Shown in pieces: positions 7,577-18,156 of a DNA stretch of 64,000 nt. A model generated the notes under the pieces. That model was not told where the DNA came from and ran no database searches. It saw only the letters and a program-made list of their open reading frames with translations. The stretch is from Haliclona indistincta (lineage: Eukaryota; Porifera; Demospongiae; Haplosclerida; Chalinidae): contig OZ024788.1 in NCBI GenBank assembly GCA_964017065.1, positions 3,984,887 to 4,048,886 on the forward strand. The letters run 5' to 3'. The translations under genes were made by a program, and so were the position numbers. Every line of letters starts with the position of its first letter. Position 1 is the first letter of the stretch.

Positions 7577-9545
7577 GGCCAGCCTTGGCGTTCGTCCTCC
7601 TGCTGCAGAAAGAGAGTCATCTGCGTATCAGTTCGACAAGAAAATGTACGACATTCTATGCCAGCATTCAAAGAATGGAGAGTTGAATAAAATGAAGCTC
7701 ATGATTAGTTTGGTCCCAGCGGAGGCAACATTCGGTCGCGTCACTTTCTGTCCTGAAGAGCCTCGCCATTCACCTTTTGTTTTGGCTGCCCAGTACGGTC
7801 ACTTGAACGTCGTCCAGTATCTCATGAAGAACTACGCCGACATTATAGACGTCAACTACGGAGCTACCATAGTCTCACAGAACAGTGGAAAGGAGATACA
7901 CAGTGCCACGGCACTCTTGGCAGCCACTCTCGGGGGTCACACTAAAGTGATAAAATATCTCGTCTCTCTCGGAGCAGATGTCAACAAGTGTACTCACACA
8001 GGGTCTACTCCATTACGCACAGCTTCTTATCACGGCCTCATTGACATCATGAAGTGCTTGATCGAGAATGGTGCTGACCTGAATCGACCGAATATTCTTG
8101 GTGAAAGCCCTCTTACTATAGCCGCTTCACAGAATCAGATTCAAGCGTTCGCGCTGCTGCTTCATCATGGCGCTAACTGTGGTCAATTAGACATCGATAA
8201 CCACACTCCAATGCATCTTGCTGCTACAGAAGGCCACAATGGTATCATCGCAGGTCTTTTCAATGCTGGAGTCTCACCAATGTTTGCTGTCAGTAATCCT
8301 CGTGACAAAGCCTATGTCCCGTGTCCACTTTTTCTAGCAGCTGTATCCGGTCATTCTCACACAGTCACTCTTTTCACTGACCGGGATGATTGTCCTGATG
8401 CTTGCAGGTCTGATGCAACTATGCTTCTAGCTATGCACCAATGTTTCATTAATCAAACTATTGTTCTGCAAGAACTCAAAACCAAAATGGAGCTCTCACT
8501 GAAAATCCGAGAAAATAAACATTTGTCAGTGGTCTATGCCGAGCCTCGTAAAGAGTTTGGTTATCATCAGGAAGTCAAGACACGACAAGAGCTTCGTGAA
8601 TTGTGGAATACTCCTGAAATCCAGAAAAATCTGCTCTACCAATGGCTTCTCGTAGTGGAGCGCTGTATTGGAATGCTACAAAACGAGATGACCAATACTT
8701 GCTTGCAGGTCTCATGCTCATTCATTGATATGGGATGTTGCTACGAATCTGAACTTCTTTTGACTCTCATGGTTGAGATAGAATTGGCGTCTTCTGAGCG
8801 TGGATTGGCTTCTCTACAAGTAAGCTACCCTGAAGACACGTATGAGCACTTGATGAATGTTCAGAAAATTGTAACAGACAGTTGTGTCCAAATGATTACC
8901 ACCGCTGGTTATCGTCCGAAACTCTTCGATCGATACTTTTATTTTGGTGACCGAATACTCGGCTTAATATCCAGAATGAATGCCGCTCAAAATTTCACTC
9001 GAATTTCAAGTGAACAGATCGCTCTTCTCACACTGGAGTACTTTTCCCTCTGGGTGGACTCGATAGCTGTTATGACTGACTGTAAACAGAGGACAGAAGC
9101 TGAGTCTTTCTTACAAGCTGTTGGAGAGAAATTCGTCGCTAGTCACCTGTACATTGATGAGACTACACTCCTTCATATCGCAGCAGGCAGTACTAGCACT
9201 AACTCGAATGTTTTGTTTTTGGAGTACCTGTTGAAATGGGGCGCAGACGAGGTAATCAACTTAGTCAATGACCTCGGTCGGGCACCTATTCATTTTTCCG
9301 TTGATCTTTTCCATCTTTTCACTTCTTATGGAGCACATCCAGATGCCGTGACTAACCTTGGAGATAGCGTGTATGATAAATTGAACACGAATGGTGAAAA
9401 CCAACTTGTTCCCTTGTCACTAGCCTGCTATGCAGCAAGAGCGATCGTAGCTGTTAAAATACCGTACTTATCTATCGACCTACCATCACCTATACAAAGC
9501 TTCATTGAACTACACGACAAAGAACATGTAGCAAAACCCCGTTGA
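7575..9545 (+). CDS. FEM1-like ankyrin protein, intact copy 3 (probable CUL2 substrate receptor)
   Basis: ATG 7575 opens an intronless frame of 656 codons with the same order as copy 2: N-terminal ankyrin repeats (GADVNKCTHTGSTPLRTASY is typical FEM1), central helical region, C-terminal ankyrin pair and the ACYAARAI tail. Differences from copy 2 are scattered substitutions and small in-frame changes (GKEIHSA against GYLQDIHSA; the CTHTG repeat loop is present here but deleted in copy 2), and the frame is uninterrupted. That pattern fits a working paralogue. The C-terminus ends DKEHVAKPR rather than DKEHVTKQI. It stops 114 bp before the next gene on the same strand. The upstream frame remains open to 7407 across the decayed carrier. 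Confidence 0.85.
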   Translation: MASLGVRPPAAERESSAYQFDKKMYDILCQHSKNGELNKMKLMISLVPAEATFGRVTFCPEEPRHSPFVLAAQYGHLNVVQYLMKNYADIIDVNYGATIVSQNSGKEIHSATALLAATLGGHTKVIKYLVSLGADVNKCTHTGSTPLRTASYHGLIDIMKCLIENGADLNRPNILGESPLTIAASQNQIQAFALLLHHGANCGQLDIDNHTPMHLAATEGHNGIIAGLFNAGVSPMFAVSNPRDKAYVPCPLFLAAVSGHSHTVTLFTDRDDCPDACRSDATMLLAMHQCFINQTIVLQELKTKMELSLKIRENKHLSVVYAEPRKEFGYHQEVKTRQELRELWNTPEIQKNLLYQWLLVVERCIGMLQNEMTNTCLQVSCSFIDMGCCYESELLLTLMVEIELASSERGLASLQVSYPEDTYEHLMNVQKIVTDSCVQMITTAGYRPKLFDRYFYFGDRILGLISRMNAAQNFTRISSEQIALLTLEYFSLWVDSIAVMTDCKQRTEAESFLQAVGEKFVASHLYIDETTLLHIAAGSTSTNSNVLFLEYLLKWGADEVINLVNDLGRAPIHFSVDLFHLFTSYGAHPDAVTNLGDSVYDKLNTNGENQLVPLSLACYAARAIVAVKIPYLSIDLPSPIQSFIELHDKEHVAKPR

Positions 9546-9619
9546 AAAAATTATGAATGTATCCCGATTTTATGTCAAAATTTTTATGAATGAAATTAAT
9601 TTTGTTTTAATTTGAGCTA

Positions 9620-9627
9620 TGACGTCA
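9620..9627 (+). promoter_or_regulatory. CRE-like palindrome upstream of the reductase gene
   Basis: A full tgacgtca palindrome lies 33 bp before the start codon of the reductase gene, in the 114-bp spacer after FEM1 copy 3. It matches the ATF/CREB consensus. Function is inference from position and match only. Confidence 0.4.
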
Positions 9628-9659
9628 CAGCTAAACAGTAACTGCTGCAACGTGGAAAA

Positions 9660-11559
<1,900 letters not shown>

Positions 11560-12290
11560 CAGTGCTACTATAGCATGCATGTTGGCATTTTATCACTGGC
11601 TAGTGGTAGTGACTGCAGTAGTACTAGCCAGCACTTGAGCAATTGTATCACCCGAATCATTATTAGTTGCTTTTCTGTTCAATTTTAGACATCACTATTG
11701 AAAAGTTTTATCATTAAACTGAAATTCTTTAAAAATTGAACAATGCAAAGATGGGCATAAATTTTCTGTCTATTCATACAACAGGGTTTTCATAGCAATG
11801 TTTAAATTCTGGATCACTCCTTTTGCTTGCTTAGCTTTTTATAGAAATCATTATTAGTTTAGGCACCCATGCTCCATTTGGACATTATGATCATGTACTG
11901 TAGGTCAGGAGGTGTATTTTTCTTCTTGAAAAAATTTGGATACCGAACTATTTGGCTTCCTAATCCTGTGAGAACCCTACATTATACTGGAAGTAGTGAA
12001 AAGTAAAGAATGTAGCTTCTTGCGTTATTTGCTTGAAGTCGAAAATTAGACTTGCTGATCTTTGAGCAAATTGATATAAGTCTGCTATTTCATTGTGAAA
12101 AGCCAACGACTAGTATAAAATTATGAAGGTGATGCTCCATGGTTCAGGATCGTCTACCATTTGTACATTATACAATTTTAAAAATAAATTATTATAATAA
12201 TCAAACACTTTGAAGCTGAATATAAAATGTGATGAGTATAATGAAGAAATAAAACTGCTGTCTCTAAGAACAAAAAAAATTTAACTACTA
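11560..12290. other. AT-rich convergent 3' region
   Basis: This lies between the reductase stop and the stop of the minus-strand gene, so it should contain both 3' UTRs. AATAAA-like motifs occur near 12183 and 12248. No ORF, repeat or RNA gene was recognised. Confidence 0.5.
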
Positions 12291-12887
12291 CTATGTAATA
12301 GTTGGAGAGTATCGGTAAATTCTGACTAGCTCACTCTTGTCCGCCCACATCACATGCTTAGTTCCTAGTGGCGGCTTCTGGACGTGCAACCCTCTTCTTC
12401 TCAGCAACCTCATCTCCCTAGACTCTGCGATGTCCTTCATTCTCATCAGTTTAAGCTGCTTTACTCTAGCATTGCTTCTCTCTGCCTTCTGCCGTGTGGT
12501 TGATGGTACAGGTACTACCTCAGCATCAACATCCTCCTCCTCCCCCTCGATCATAACAATGGACACTTCTTCAGGTTCTTCACCACACATATTTCTGTCT
12601 TTATAGATTGTCTCTTGTCGGTATTGGGTTTGCGGTAATGGTACTTGTCCTTGCAAAGAGTCTATTTTGGTCTTGTCTTGTGACTTAGTCTGTTCATCTG
12701 TTGCTACTACCTGTTCTACGTCCTTCGTTGTCATTCGTTTTAGCTCTAATCTCACGCTCTTTCTCACGCCTGGTGTTTTTTTCACGCGACCAGAAGCTGT
12801 CTTTGGGACTGTCTCGCATCCTTCAGCTTGTGATTGCCTGTTTTTCTGCGACCGCACGTCAAGTTTAGTCGTCATTATTGTCAGCAC
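12291..12887 (-). CDS. small basic/acidic protein with a possible PP1-docking motif
   Basis: An intronless 198-codon frame starts MLTIMTTKLDVRSQ. The N-terminal third is basic (VKKTPGVRKSVRLELKR). The middle has an acidic patch (EGEEEDVDAEVV). The C-terminus is basic again and ends KHVMWADKSELVRIYRYSP near residues 175-195. KHVMW fits the [KR]xVx[FW] docking motif for protein phosphatase 1, and the following acidic then LVRIYRY context resembles that in nuclear PP1 regulators such as PNUTS. No domain is otherwise recognised. It is probably a nuclear, largely disordered protein. Its start lies 96 bp from the start of the decayed ubiquitin-like gene on the opposite strand, a divergent arrangement. 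Confidence 0.55.
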   Translation of the reverse strand: MLTIMTTKLDVRSQKNRQSQAEGCETVPKTASGRVKKTPGVRKSVRLELKRMTTKDVEQVVATDEQTKSQDKTKIDSLQGQVPLPQTQYRQETIYKDRNMCGEEPEEVSIVMIEGEEEDVDAEVVPVPSTTRQKAERSNARVKQLKLMRMKDIAESREMRLLRRRGLHVQKPPLGTKHVMWADKSELVRIYRYSPTIT

Positions 12888-12983
12888 TTTTCACCTCTGA
12901 AGAACACGCCCAGTTAATGACCACGCCTCGTTAAACCACACCCACTAAGAAAATGGCGCGGTAGGCCTAGCCGTCCTGGAGAC

Positions 12984-13605
12984 GTGTCTGTGCTAGCAGG
13001 AATGTCCTCAATTAACTCTCTTCTGTCGCAGCATAAGGTCTACAAGACCGCCAGTCTTTTGGATAATTCATTTGATGATATCAAGCAGAATAAGATATGG
13101 ATATCGACTGACAAGCTGCTTCTTGTCTTTGATGGCGATGGTAGTGATGCTTGTTTCTCAAATTGGTTTACATGTACTTCTTCAAAAAAGAAAACTCTTA
13201 ACCATGATGTTCTTTCAAGAGGTTGTAAGCATATTTACGTGTAAAAGACAATCACCACTCTTGAGATCAATCCATTTCCGTTGCGTTTGTTAAGCAGCAA
13301 TTTTAGTACTTGATTCTACTTGAACAGCAATGCCTCACCTTTGATAGCAGGGTGTTTGAGAATAATCTTAGTTTGAAAATCTGTCAACTCGCAAATCTGT
13401 CAACTCTTAATCTTGGTTCAGCGTCTATACGAATCACTGTAAAGGTTAAAACTGGTAGAAGTTTTCCTAAACTGTTCTTCTAGAAGACTGTAGAAAATGT
13501 CAAAAAATTATCGCTGACAAGACTGGGTACCAGGCTTTTCGTCTAGTATGTGATGGCATGTGGCTTAAAGAAGGCTGTGCTTTGAGTGGCTATACCCCAA
13601 GATAG
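12984..13605 (+). pseudogene. decayed copy of the fused ubiquitin-like gene
   Basis: The segment follows the gene at 17032-18156. An 86-codon frame (MSSINSLLSQ...DKLLLVFDGDG...CKHIYV) parallels MSFPLLSQ...[11 protein letters not shown]...CMHIFV. The bases atcaccactcttgag near 13250 match the second domain. A later stretch (13465-13605, gtagaaaatgtcaaa... gaaggctgtgctttgagtgg) matches the third. Stops and frameshifts separate these pieces, and the fourth domain is absent. Homology ends where a LINE fragment begins. Confidence 0.75.
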
Positions 13606-14096
13606 TCCATGGATCGACTGTAGTAGCTATTCCATTTGTCACAGATCACACATTGTACAGCACCTGCCTGCTCGTGGCTATGCTCTCTTAGAAACTTATG
13701 CCTACCTAGCCTTGTCGCTCTCTCTGGTGAAGGATCGCTGACACACTTCACATTAATGTACATTCTTCTGAGTTGATAACCTTCGTATATCTTGTGCTGC
13801 TTGAATGTTGATAAGTGGCTGCTGCCAAGCACCCCTCCACCCATCTCTGTCTTGCAGCACTAAACCAATCTTCATTACCGAGGCCCACCACTCTCATATC
13901 GCTCTTGACTAGATCTCTCCACCTTCTTCTTGGGCCGCTGAGAGGTCGAGTTGCAGGCAACCAACCAAACAAGCACAGCTTCAGCAAACGATGTGGCATC
14001 CTAGCAAGGTGTCCAAGCCATTCCAGCCGTCTTCTAATTAGCTTAATTCCATGCAATCGACTCAACATCTCCCCACCACTCTCTCACCATCGCTGA
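13606..14096 (-). mobile_element. 5'-truncated LINE fragment (C-terminal part of reverse-transcriptase ORF)
   Basis: On the minus strand the frame reads RRRLEWLGHLARMPHRLL, then GPRRRWRDLVKSDM and DWFSAARQRWVEG. This is the typical tail of non-LTR retrotransposon ORF2 proteins: RWLGHV.RM, GRP...W, and a trailing zinc-knuckle-like part (RLGRHKF...QCVICDKW) found in another frame. A frameshift near 13760 separates the two. No catalytic FADD part is present. The clade is not determined. Confidence 0.75.
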
Positions 14097-14618
14097 AGAG
14101 ATTTGACACACACACACAATCACAAAATAATTATGATAGATCAATTGATCATAACATGTTAGAACTGAATAAGCAATGGACACCTTCAGCTGCAGTACAG
14201 TTAAAAGTGCACTGGTTTTTTTTCGAAATTTATGGTTACCATGAACTTGGGCACACTAGCTGACATGTGAGCAAATTAATGTTCACTCAGATTAGTTATG
14301 TCAACTGTCGGCACTTGATCCGCTCAACAGTTGTGTATTGCAAACTAGATTATACACCTATTATCCTAGTCTCAATAATTATTGTGAAGCATTCAAGCAG
14401 CTAGCTCAACTTGGACTCAAAATTAATAATAATTATTATTATTGTAATTATTATGCTGTAGCTCATGCACAAAATCATTCTCTTCAAGGCCTCGCTCGTG
14501 ATGGCGACCATGAGGTGTGGTCGGTGATGTGTAGACAAACTAGCTACCGGTGAGTTAAAGCTAGTTAGTTCGCACATAACGTCTAGCGAAGAATACGCTT
14601 TCCCCACAGTATATCCTG
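14097..14618. other. upstream region of the sulfotransferase gene
   Basis: AT-rich sequence with a short (ca)n run at about 14109-14118 and an (aat/att)n patch near 14422-14450. No coding potential was recognised. It should contain the sulfotransferase promoter and 5' UTR. Confidence 0.4.
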
Positions 14619-15536
14619 ATGCAGTCATCATCACTGACACAACTACATGTAGTAGTGAGGCAACGCATCGATGGTATCCTCTCTAACGAGACTCGTCTGC
14701 ATGGGATGCGGTTCAAACCAAGGTCTACTGATATTATAGTGATAGGATCTCCCAAGTGCGGTACAACATGGCTGCAACAGATAGTCCACCAGCTGAGAAC
14801 TGGAGGTGATATGGAGTTTAGTGAGATAATGGATGTAGTACCAATAATTGAAGCAGCTCACGATATGCACGTTGATCTGTATGTAGACCAGAAAGCTGCT
14901 CCACGTTGCTTCAAATGTCACTTCTGGTATCCACGTTGTCCTAAAGGAGCTCGCTACATTTGGTGCCTGCGTGAGCCATGCTCTGCTGCATACAGCTTCT
15001 TTCAAATGGCCCAAGGATGGTATTTTCAACCAGGAGAAGTGCCCCTTGATGAGTTTGTTGAACATGTGTGGCTAAAAATGAGTGCTCCTAAGAAACTAGA
15101 GGATCGTGAAGGCTACTTTGCCAATCTTGCGAGCTGGTGGCCGCACAGGAGTGATCCCAGTGTACTAGTAGTAGTATATGAAGATCTCAAGGAGTCATAC
15201 GAGCCTATGATACGCAAGATTGCTGAGTTCATGAATATCTCTGATGAGGTAAAGATACAAGCTGCTCTTGAGAAGAGTACATTTGAGTACATGAAGAAAC
15301 ATGCTGACAAGTTTGACCAGAAGACGTTCAAACAAAATATGAATAAGAATTGCGGTCTGAGTTTGAGTGCAGGAGAGGGTCATAGCAAGATACGTACTGG
15401 GTCATCCACTGAGGGATCAAGGATGCTGTCAACAAAATCACGCCAACTAATACAGCAGAAGTGGGAGGCAATCGTCACTCCAGTCACTGGATGTGCTAAC
15501 TATGCCGAACTGAGACAAGCTTGCAAGAATATTTGA
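14619..15536 (+). CDS. cytosolic sulfotransferase (SULT family)
   Basis: An intronless 305-aa frame has the size and order of animal cytosolic sulfotransferases, which move sulfate from PAPS to hydroxyl or amine groups of small molecules. The 5'-phosphosulfate loop is SPKCGTTWLQQI (residues about 43-54). A likely catalytic His lies in FKCHFWYP near residue 100. The 3'-phosphate region is YIWCLREPCSAAYSFF near 113-128. The usual RKGxxGDW near the C-terminus is replaced by KIRTGSSTEGSRM, so PAPS 3'-phosphate contacts may differ. The start is the first ATG upstream of the conserved core. A 27-bp tandem repeat follows directly after the stop. Substrate unknown. Confidence 0.88.
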   Translation: MQSSSLTQLHVVVRQRIDGILSNETRLHGMRFKPRSTDIIVIGSPKCGTTWLQQIVHQLRTGGDMEFSEIMDVVPIIEAAHDMHVDLYVDQKAAPRCFKCHFWYPRCPKGARYIWCLREPCSAAYSFFQMAQGWYFQPGEVPLDEFVEHVWLKMSAPKKLEDREGYFANLASWWPHRSDPSVLVVVYEDLKESYEPMIRKIAEFMNISDEVKIQAALEKSTFEYMKKHADKFDQKTFKQNMNKNCGLSLSAGEGHSKIRTGSSTEGSRMLSTKSRQLIQQKWEAIVTPVTGCANYAELRQACKNI

Positions 15537-15540
15537 CCTT

Positions 15541-15624
15541 TAATGCTATGTAACCAGTGTAATGCTATATTGCAATGTGACCAGTGTAATGCTATATTGC
15601 AATGTGACCAGTGTAATGCTATAG
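15541..15624. repeat. 27-bp tandem repeat, about three copies
   Basis: The unit is taatgctatattgcaatgtg followed by accagtg, in about three copies just after the sulfotransferase stop, so probably inside its 3' UTR. Confidence 0.9.
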
Positions 15625-16165
15625 GTAGCTATGGCAGTGAGTAAAAAAAGCACCAAAGGTGCGGATGCCTAGGTGCAGTAGCATGTATGCTACTATGCAA
15701 TTAGCAGATGCATATTATGACAGCATGTATGCATGCAGTAGATCCATGGAAACAAACAGTATCATGATATGGAAGAATGCAAAGTAAGCTGCAGTAGAAT
15801 TCACCGGCAGATCCATGGAACATGCAGGCAAGCAGCAGATCAGCTATGGAAGTACAGCTAGTGGTAGCTTGATAACAATCCCCGTCAGCCTCTCTTGATT
15901 CCTCTGTACCTATTCTACACACACACATGCCACTGCACGCACATGCACAGACACATCCATACACCGTGAGACACACGCAATTTCTCAATCTATTATAATT
16001 ATGCTGCTACCATCCATGCATGGATTTACTGCTTGCTTTCATGCTTCCATTGTTTGGTTGCCTCATCATACAAGCTTCCATAATTGTTCTTGTTCTGTTA
16101 TCTGATGCATCTGCTGCTTACATGCATCTTCACCTTTCTGATTTCCACCCTTTTGCATCTCCACG
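15625..16165. other. non-coding region rich in gcatg and ccatgg motifs
   Basis: No gene seen. Scattered pieces such as atccatggaa, gcatgtatgc and gcaagcagcag resemble the minisatellite that follows, suggesting an older, dispersed part of the same repeat. A short run of acacac lies near 15916-15926. Confidence 0.4.
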
Positions 16166-16422
16166 GTGGAAGCATGCAACTGCATGAGCAACATATTCAT
16201 GGAAGGACAGCAGAACCATGCATGTAAGCAGCAGAACCATGGAAGCATGCAAGCAGCAGAATTATGGAAGCATGCAAGCAGCAGAACCATGGTAGCATAT
16301 TATATGCAAGCAGCAGAACTATGGAAGCATGGAAGCAGCAGCATGGAAGCATGCCAGAAGCAGAACTGAAGCATGCAAGCAGCGAACTGAAGTATGCAAG
16401 CAGGAAAACCATGGATTGTAGC
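16166..16422. repeat. degenerate minisatellite, unit about 25 bp
   Basis: About nine imperfect units built on gcatgcaagcagcagaacca plus tggaa, with internal expansions (tagcatattatatgcaagc) and loss of bases toward the right end. Both strands have open frames across it (Met-Gln-Ala-Ala or Cys-Phe-His-Gly repeats); I treat these as artefacts. Confidence 0.85.
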
Positions 16423-17031
16423 AGCATAGAGTATATGTAGCTAAAATGCATTGTACAAGCTGTTGTAATAAAAATACAAGCTGACCTGCATTATACTGTA
16501 TCGCTCGCTCAGGCTCACTCGACGTGAGCTCGCTAGTTTCATTGCTGCTTATGGAGTCGTGTGAGCTGCACTGTCACAGATCAATCGCGATGTAGCCAGC
16601 TGTGGACAGTACATATTGTCTCTGAAGGAAGCCCGAACGCTCGCAACGGCAGTCCAGGCCAGCAAATCACGCCATAACTCGAAAACAAAGCCTTTAATCG
16701 CAATTCTACCAAATTTGTTTTTCATAAACTACTGAGATCTACCTGCATGTGTTGCTAATTTCAGTTACTCAACTATAAGTTCAGTGATGTCAGCAGCACA
16801 AGTTGTTAGATAATGGAGCGATCAGCTTTAAACCACTACAGGCGCTCAGTTTGGTGCTTGAGTGATAACAATATCAAGATAAGATCTAATTTCTTGCAAC
16901 AGATTCAGAAGAGTTTGTTTTCAGTGCTAGTGTCGCGCAGTTTTCGCGCGAATCATATCACGTCACATGCACCACGCCCTCACAAGCCACACCTTTAGCT
17001 TTGCACATGGTTCTTGCAGCGTGACATGTGA
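16423..17031. other. spacer upstream of the fused ubiquitin-like gene
   Basis: Mixed-composition sequence, without a recognisable gene. The last part (about 16950-17030) has gcaccacgccctcacaagcc, similar in style to the 12907-12950 region upstream of the decayed copy (ccacgcc, ccacaccc), so it may be part of the promoter shared by descent. Confidence 0.35.
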
Positions 17032-18156
17032 ATGTACAGCATGTCTTTCCCTCTTTTGTCACAGTTGGCCAATGCCGGCGGAACCATCACTCTTAAAATT
17101 CGCTCAGAATACTCGATCGAGAATGCCAAACAGAAGATTCTGGACCAGATAGGGATATTACCTGACAAGCTGAGTTTTATCTTTGATGGAAAGCAACTCG
17201 AAGATAGTTTGACTTACTGCAATTTTCGTAAAGAAGAACCTCTTAACTTTGTTCTTCATTTGGGAAGTTGCATGCATATATTTGTCAAGACTAGCAAAGG
17301 AATCACCACTCTTGAGGTCCACCCATCCGACTCAATTGCAAAAGTCAAGCAGAAGTTGAAAGACTTGATTCCGCTTCACCAGCAGCGTCTCGTTTATAAT
17401 GACAAGCGGCTCCATGACAGCCATACTTTAGGTGACTATAACATTCAGAATGGGTCGACTCTACAACTTAATCGTAGTTTAGCGGCATACATACAAATAT
17501 TTGTATTATTGCACAATTGCAAACGATACCCTGTGACAGTTCTTCAAGATGACACTGTTGAAAATCTGAAACAAATCATTTCAGAAAAGATTGGAATTCC
17601 ACTTGACGAGCAGCGTCTCATCTTTGGTGGTAAGTTTCTTGAGGAAGGTTGTATTTTGAGTGACTACAACATTCAAGAGTACTCAACAGTGTTTTGGGTT
17701 CTTCGTCTTCATGATCTTGTTCCCATAGATATTTACGTAAAGATGTCTACTGGTAATACCATCACAATGTGTGTTGAACCAGATGAGTCTATTGCACATG
17801 TCAAGCAAAGGATCCAAGCTATGGAGAAGGTTCCATCTGATCAGCAGTTGCTTACATACTCTGGAGTAGAGCTTGAAGACGGACGATGCTTACGTGAACG
17901 TGGTATTGGTAATGGATCTACAATAAAGCTTGTTTGTCTTAATAAACCCTTCGAAATTTCTTTCACTATCGATGCTTTTCAAATCACGAGAGTACTACAA
18001 GGAGCAAAGCTTGCTGTAGATGTTCAAATACCCATCCTCAGATCTGATACTGTAAAGTGTAGTTCTTTTAGTGAAAGCCAGCAATCATCTTGCAAGTGTC
18101 TACTATTGAAACAGGGGGGTAGAGAAATTTGTATTGTTGCTTTTCTGAAGCATTAG
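17032..18156 (+). CDS. protein of four fused, divergent ubiquitin-like domains
   Basis: An intronless 374-aa frame holds four tandem beta-grasp domains: residues about 13-80 ([19 protein letters not shown]...[12 protein letters not shown]), 83-150 ([16 protein letters not shown]...[11 protein letters not shown]), 154-227 ([16 protein letters not shown]...[12 protein letters not shown]) and 232-306 ([15 protein letters not shown]...[13 protein letters not shown]). The core pattern of ubiquitin is clear in each, but no domain ends in LRLRGG: the joints read LQLNRSL, VLRLHDL and KLVCLNKP. It therefore cannot be cut or conjugated like polyubiquitin and may serve as a fixed multivalent ligand for ubiquitin-binding proteins (inference). 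The last 65 residues are unrecognised. The ATG chosen is the first; MSFPLLSQ, three codons later, is an alternative. A decayed copy lies at 12984-13605. Confidence 0.8.
   Translation: MYSMSFPLLSQLANAGGTITLKIRSEYSIENAKQKILDQIGILPDKLSFIFDGKQLEDSLTYCNFRKEEPLNFVLHLGSCMHIFVKTSKGITTLEVHPSDSIAKVKQKLKDLIPLHQQRLVYNDKRLHDSHTLGDYNIQNGSTLQLNRSLAAYIQIFVLLHNCKRYPVTVLQDDTVENLKQIISEKIGIPLDEQRLIFGGKFLEEGCILSDYNIQEYSTVFWVLRLHDLVPIDIYVKMSTGNTITMCVEPDESIAHVKQRIQAMEKVPSDQQLLTYSGVELEDGRCLRERGIGNGSTIKLVCLNKPFEISFTIDAFQITRVLQGAKLAVDVQIPILRSDTVKCSSFSESQQSSCKCLLLKQGGREICIVAFLKH

Noticed and set aside
15541..16422. Possible CRISPR-like array of regular repeats
   Set aside because: The repeats are adjacent without unique spacers of constant length and the genome is eukaryotic.
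16166..16451. Met-Gln-Ala or Cys-Phe-His repeat peptides
   Set aside because: Minisatellite translations with irregular unit lengths; no start context or conserved frame.
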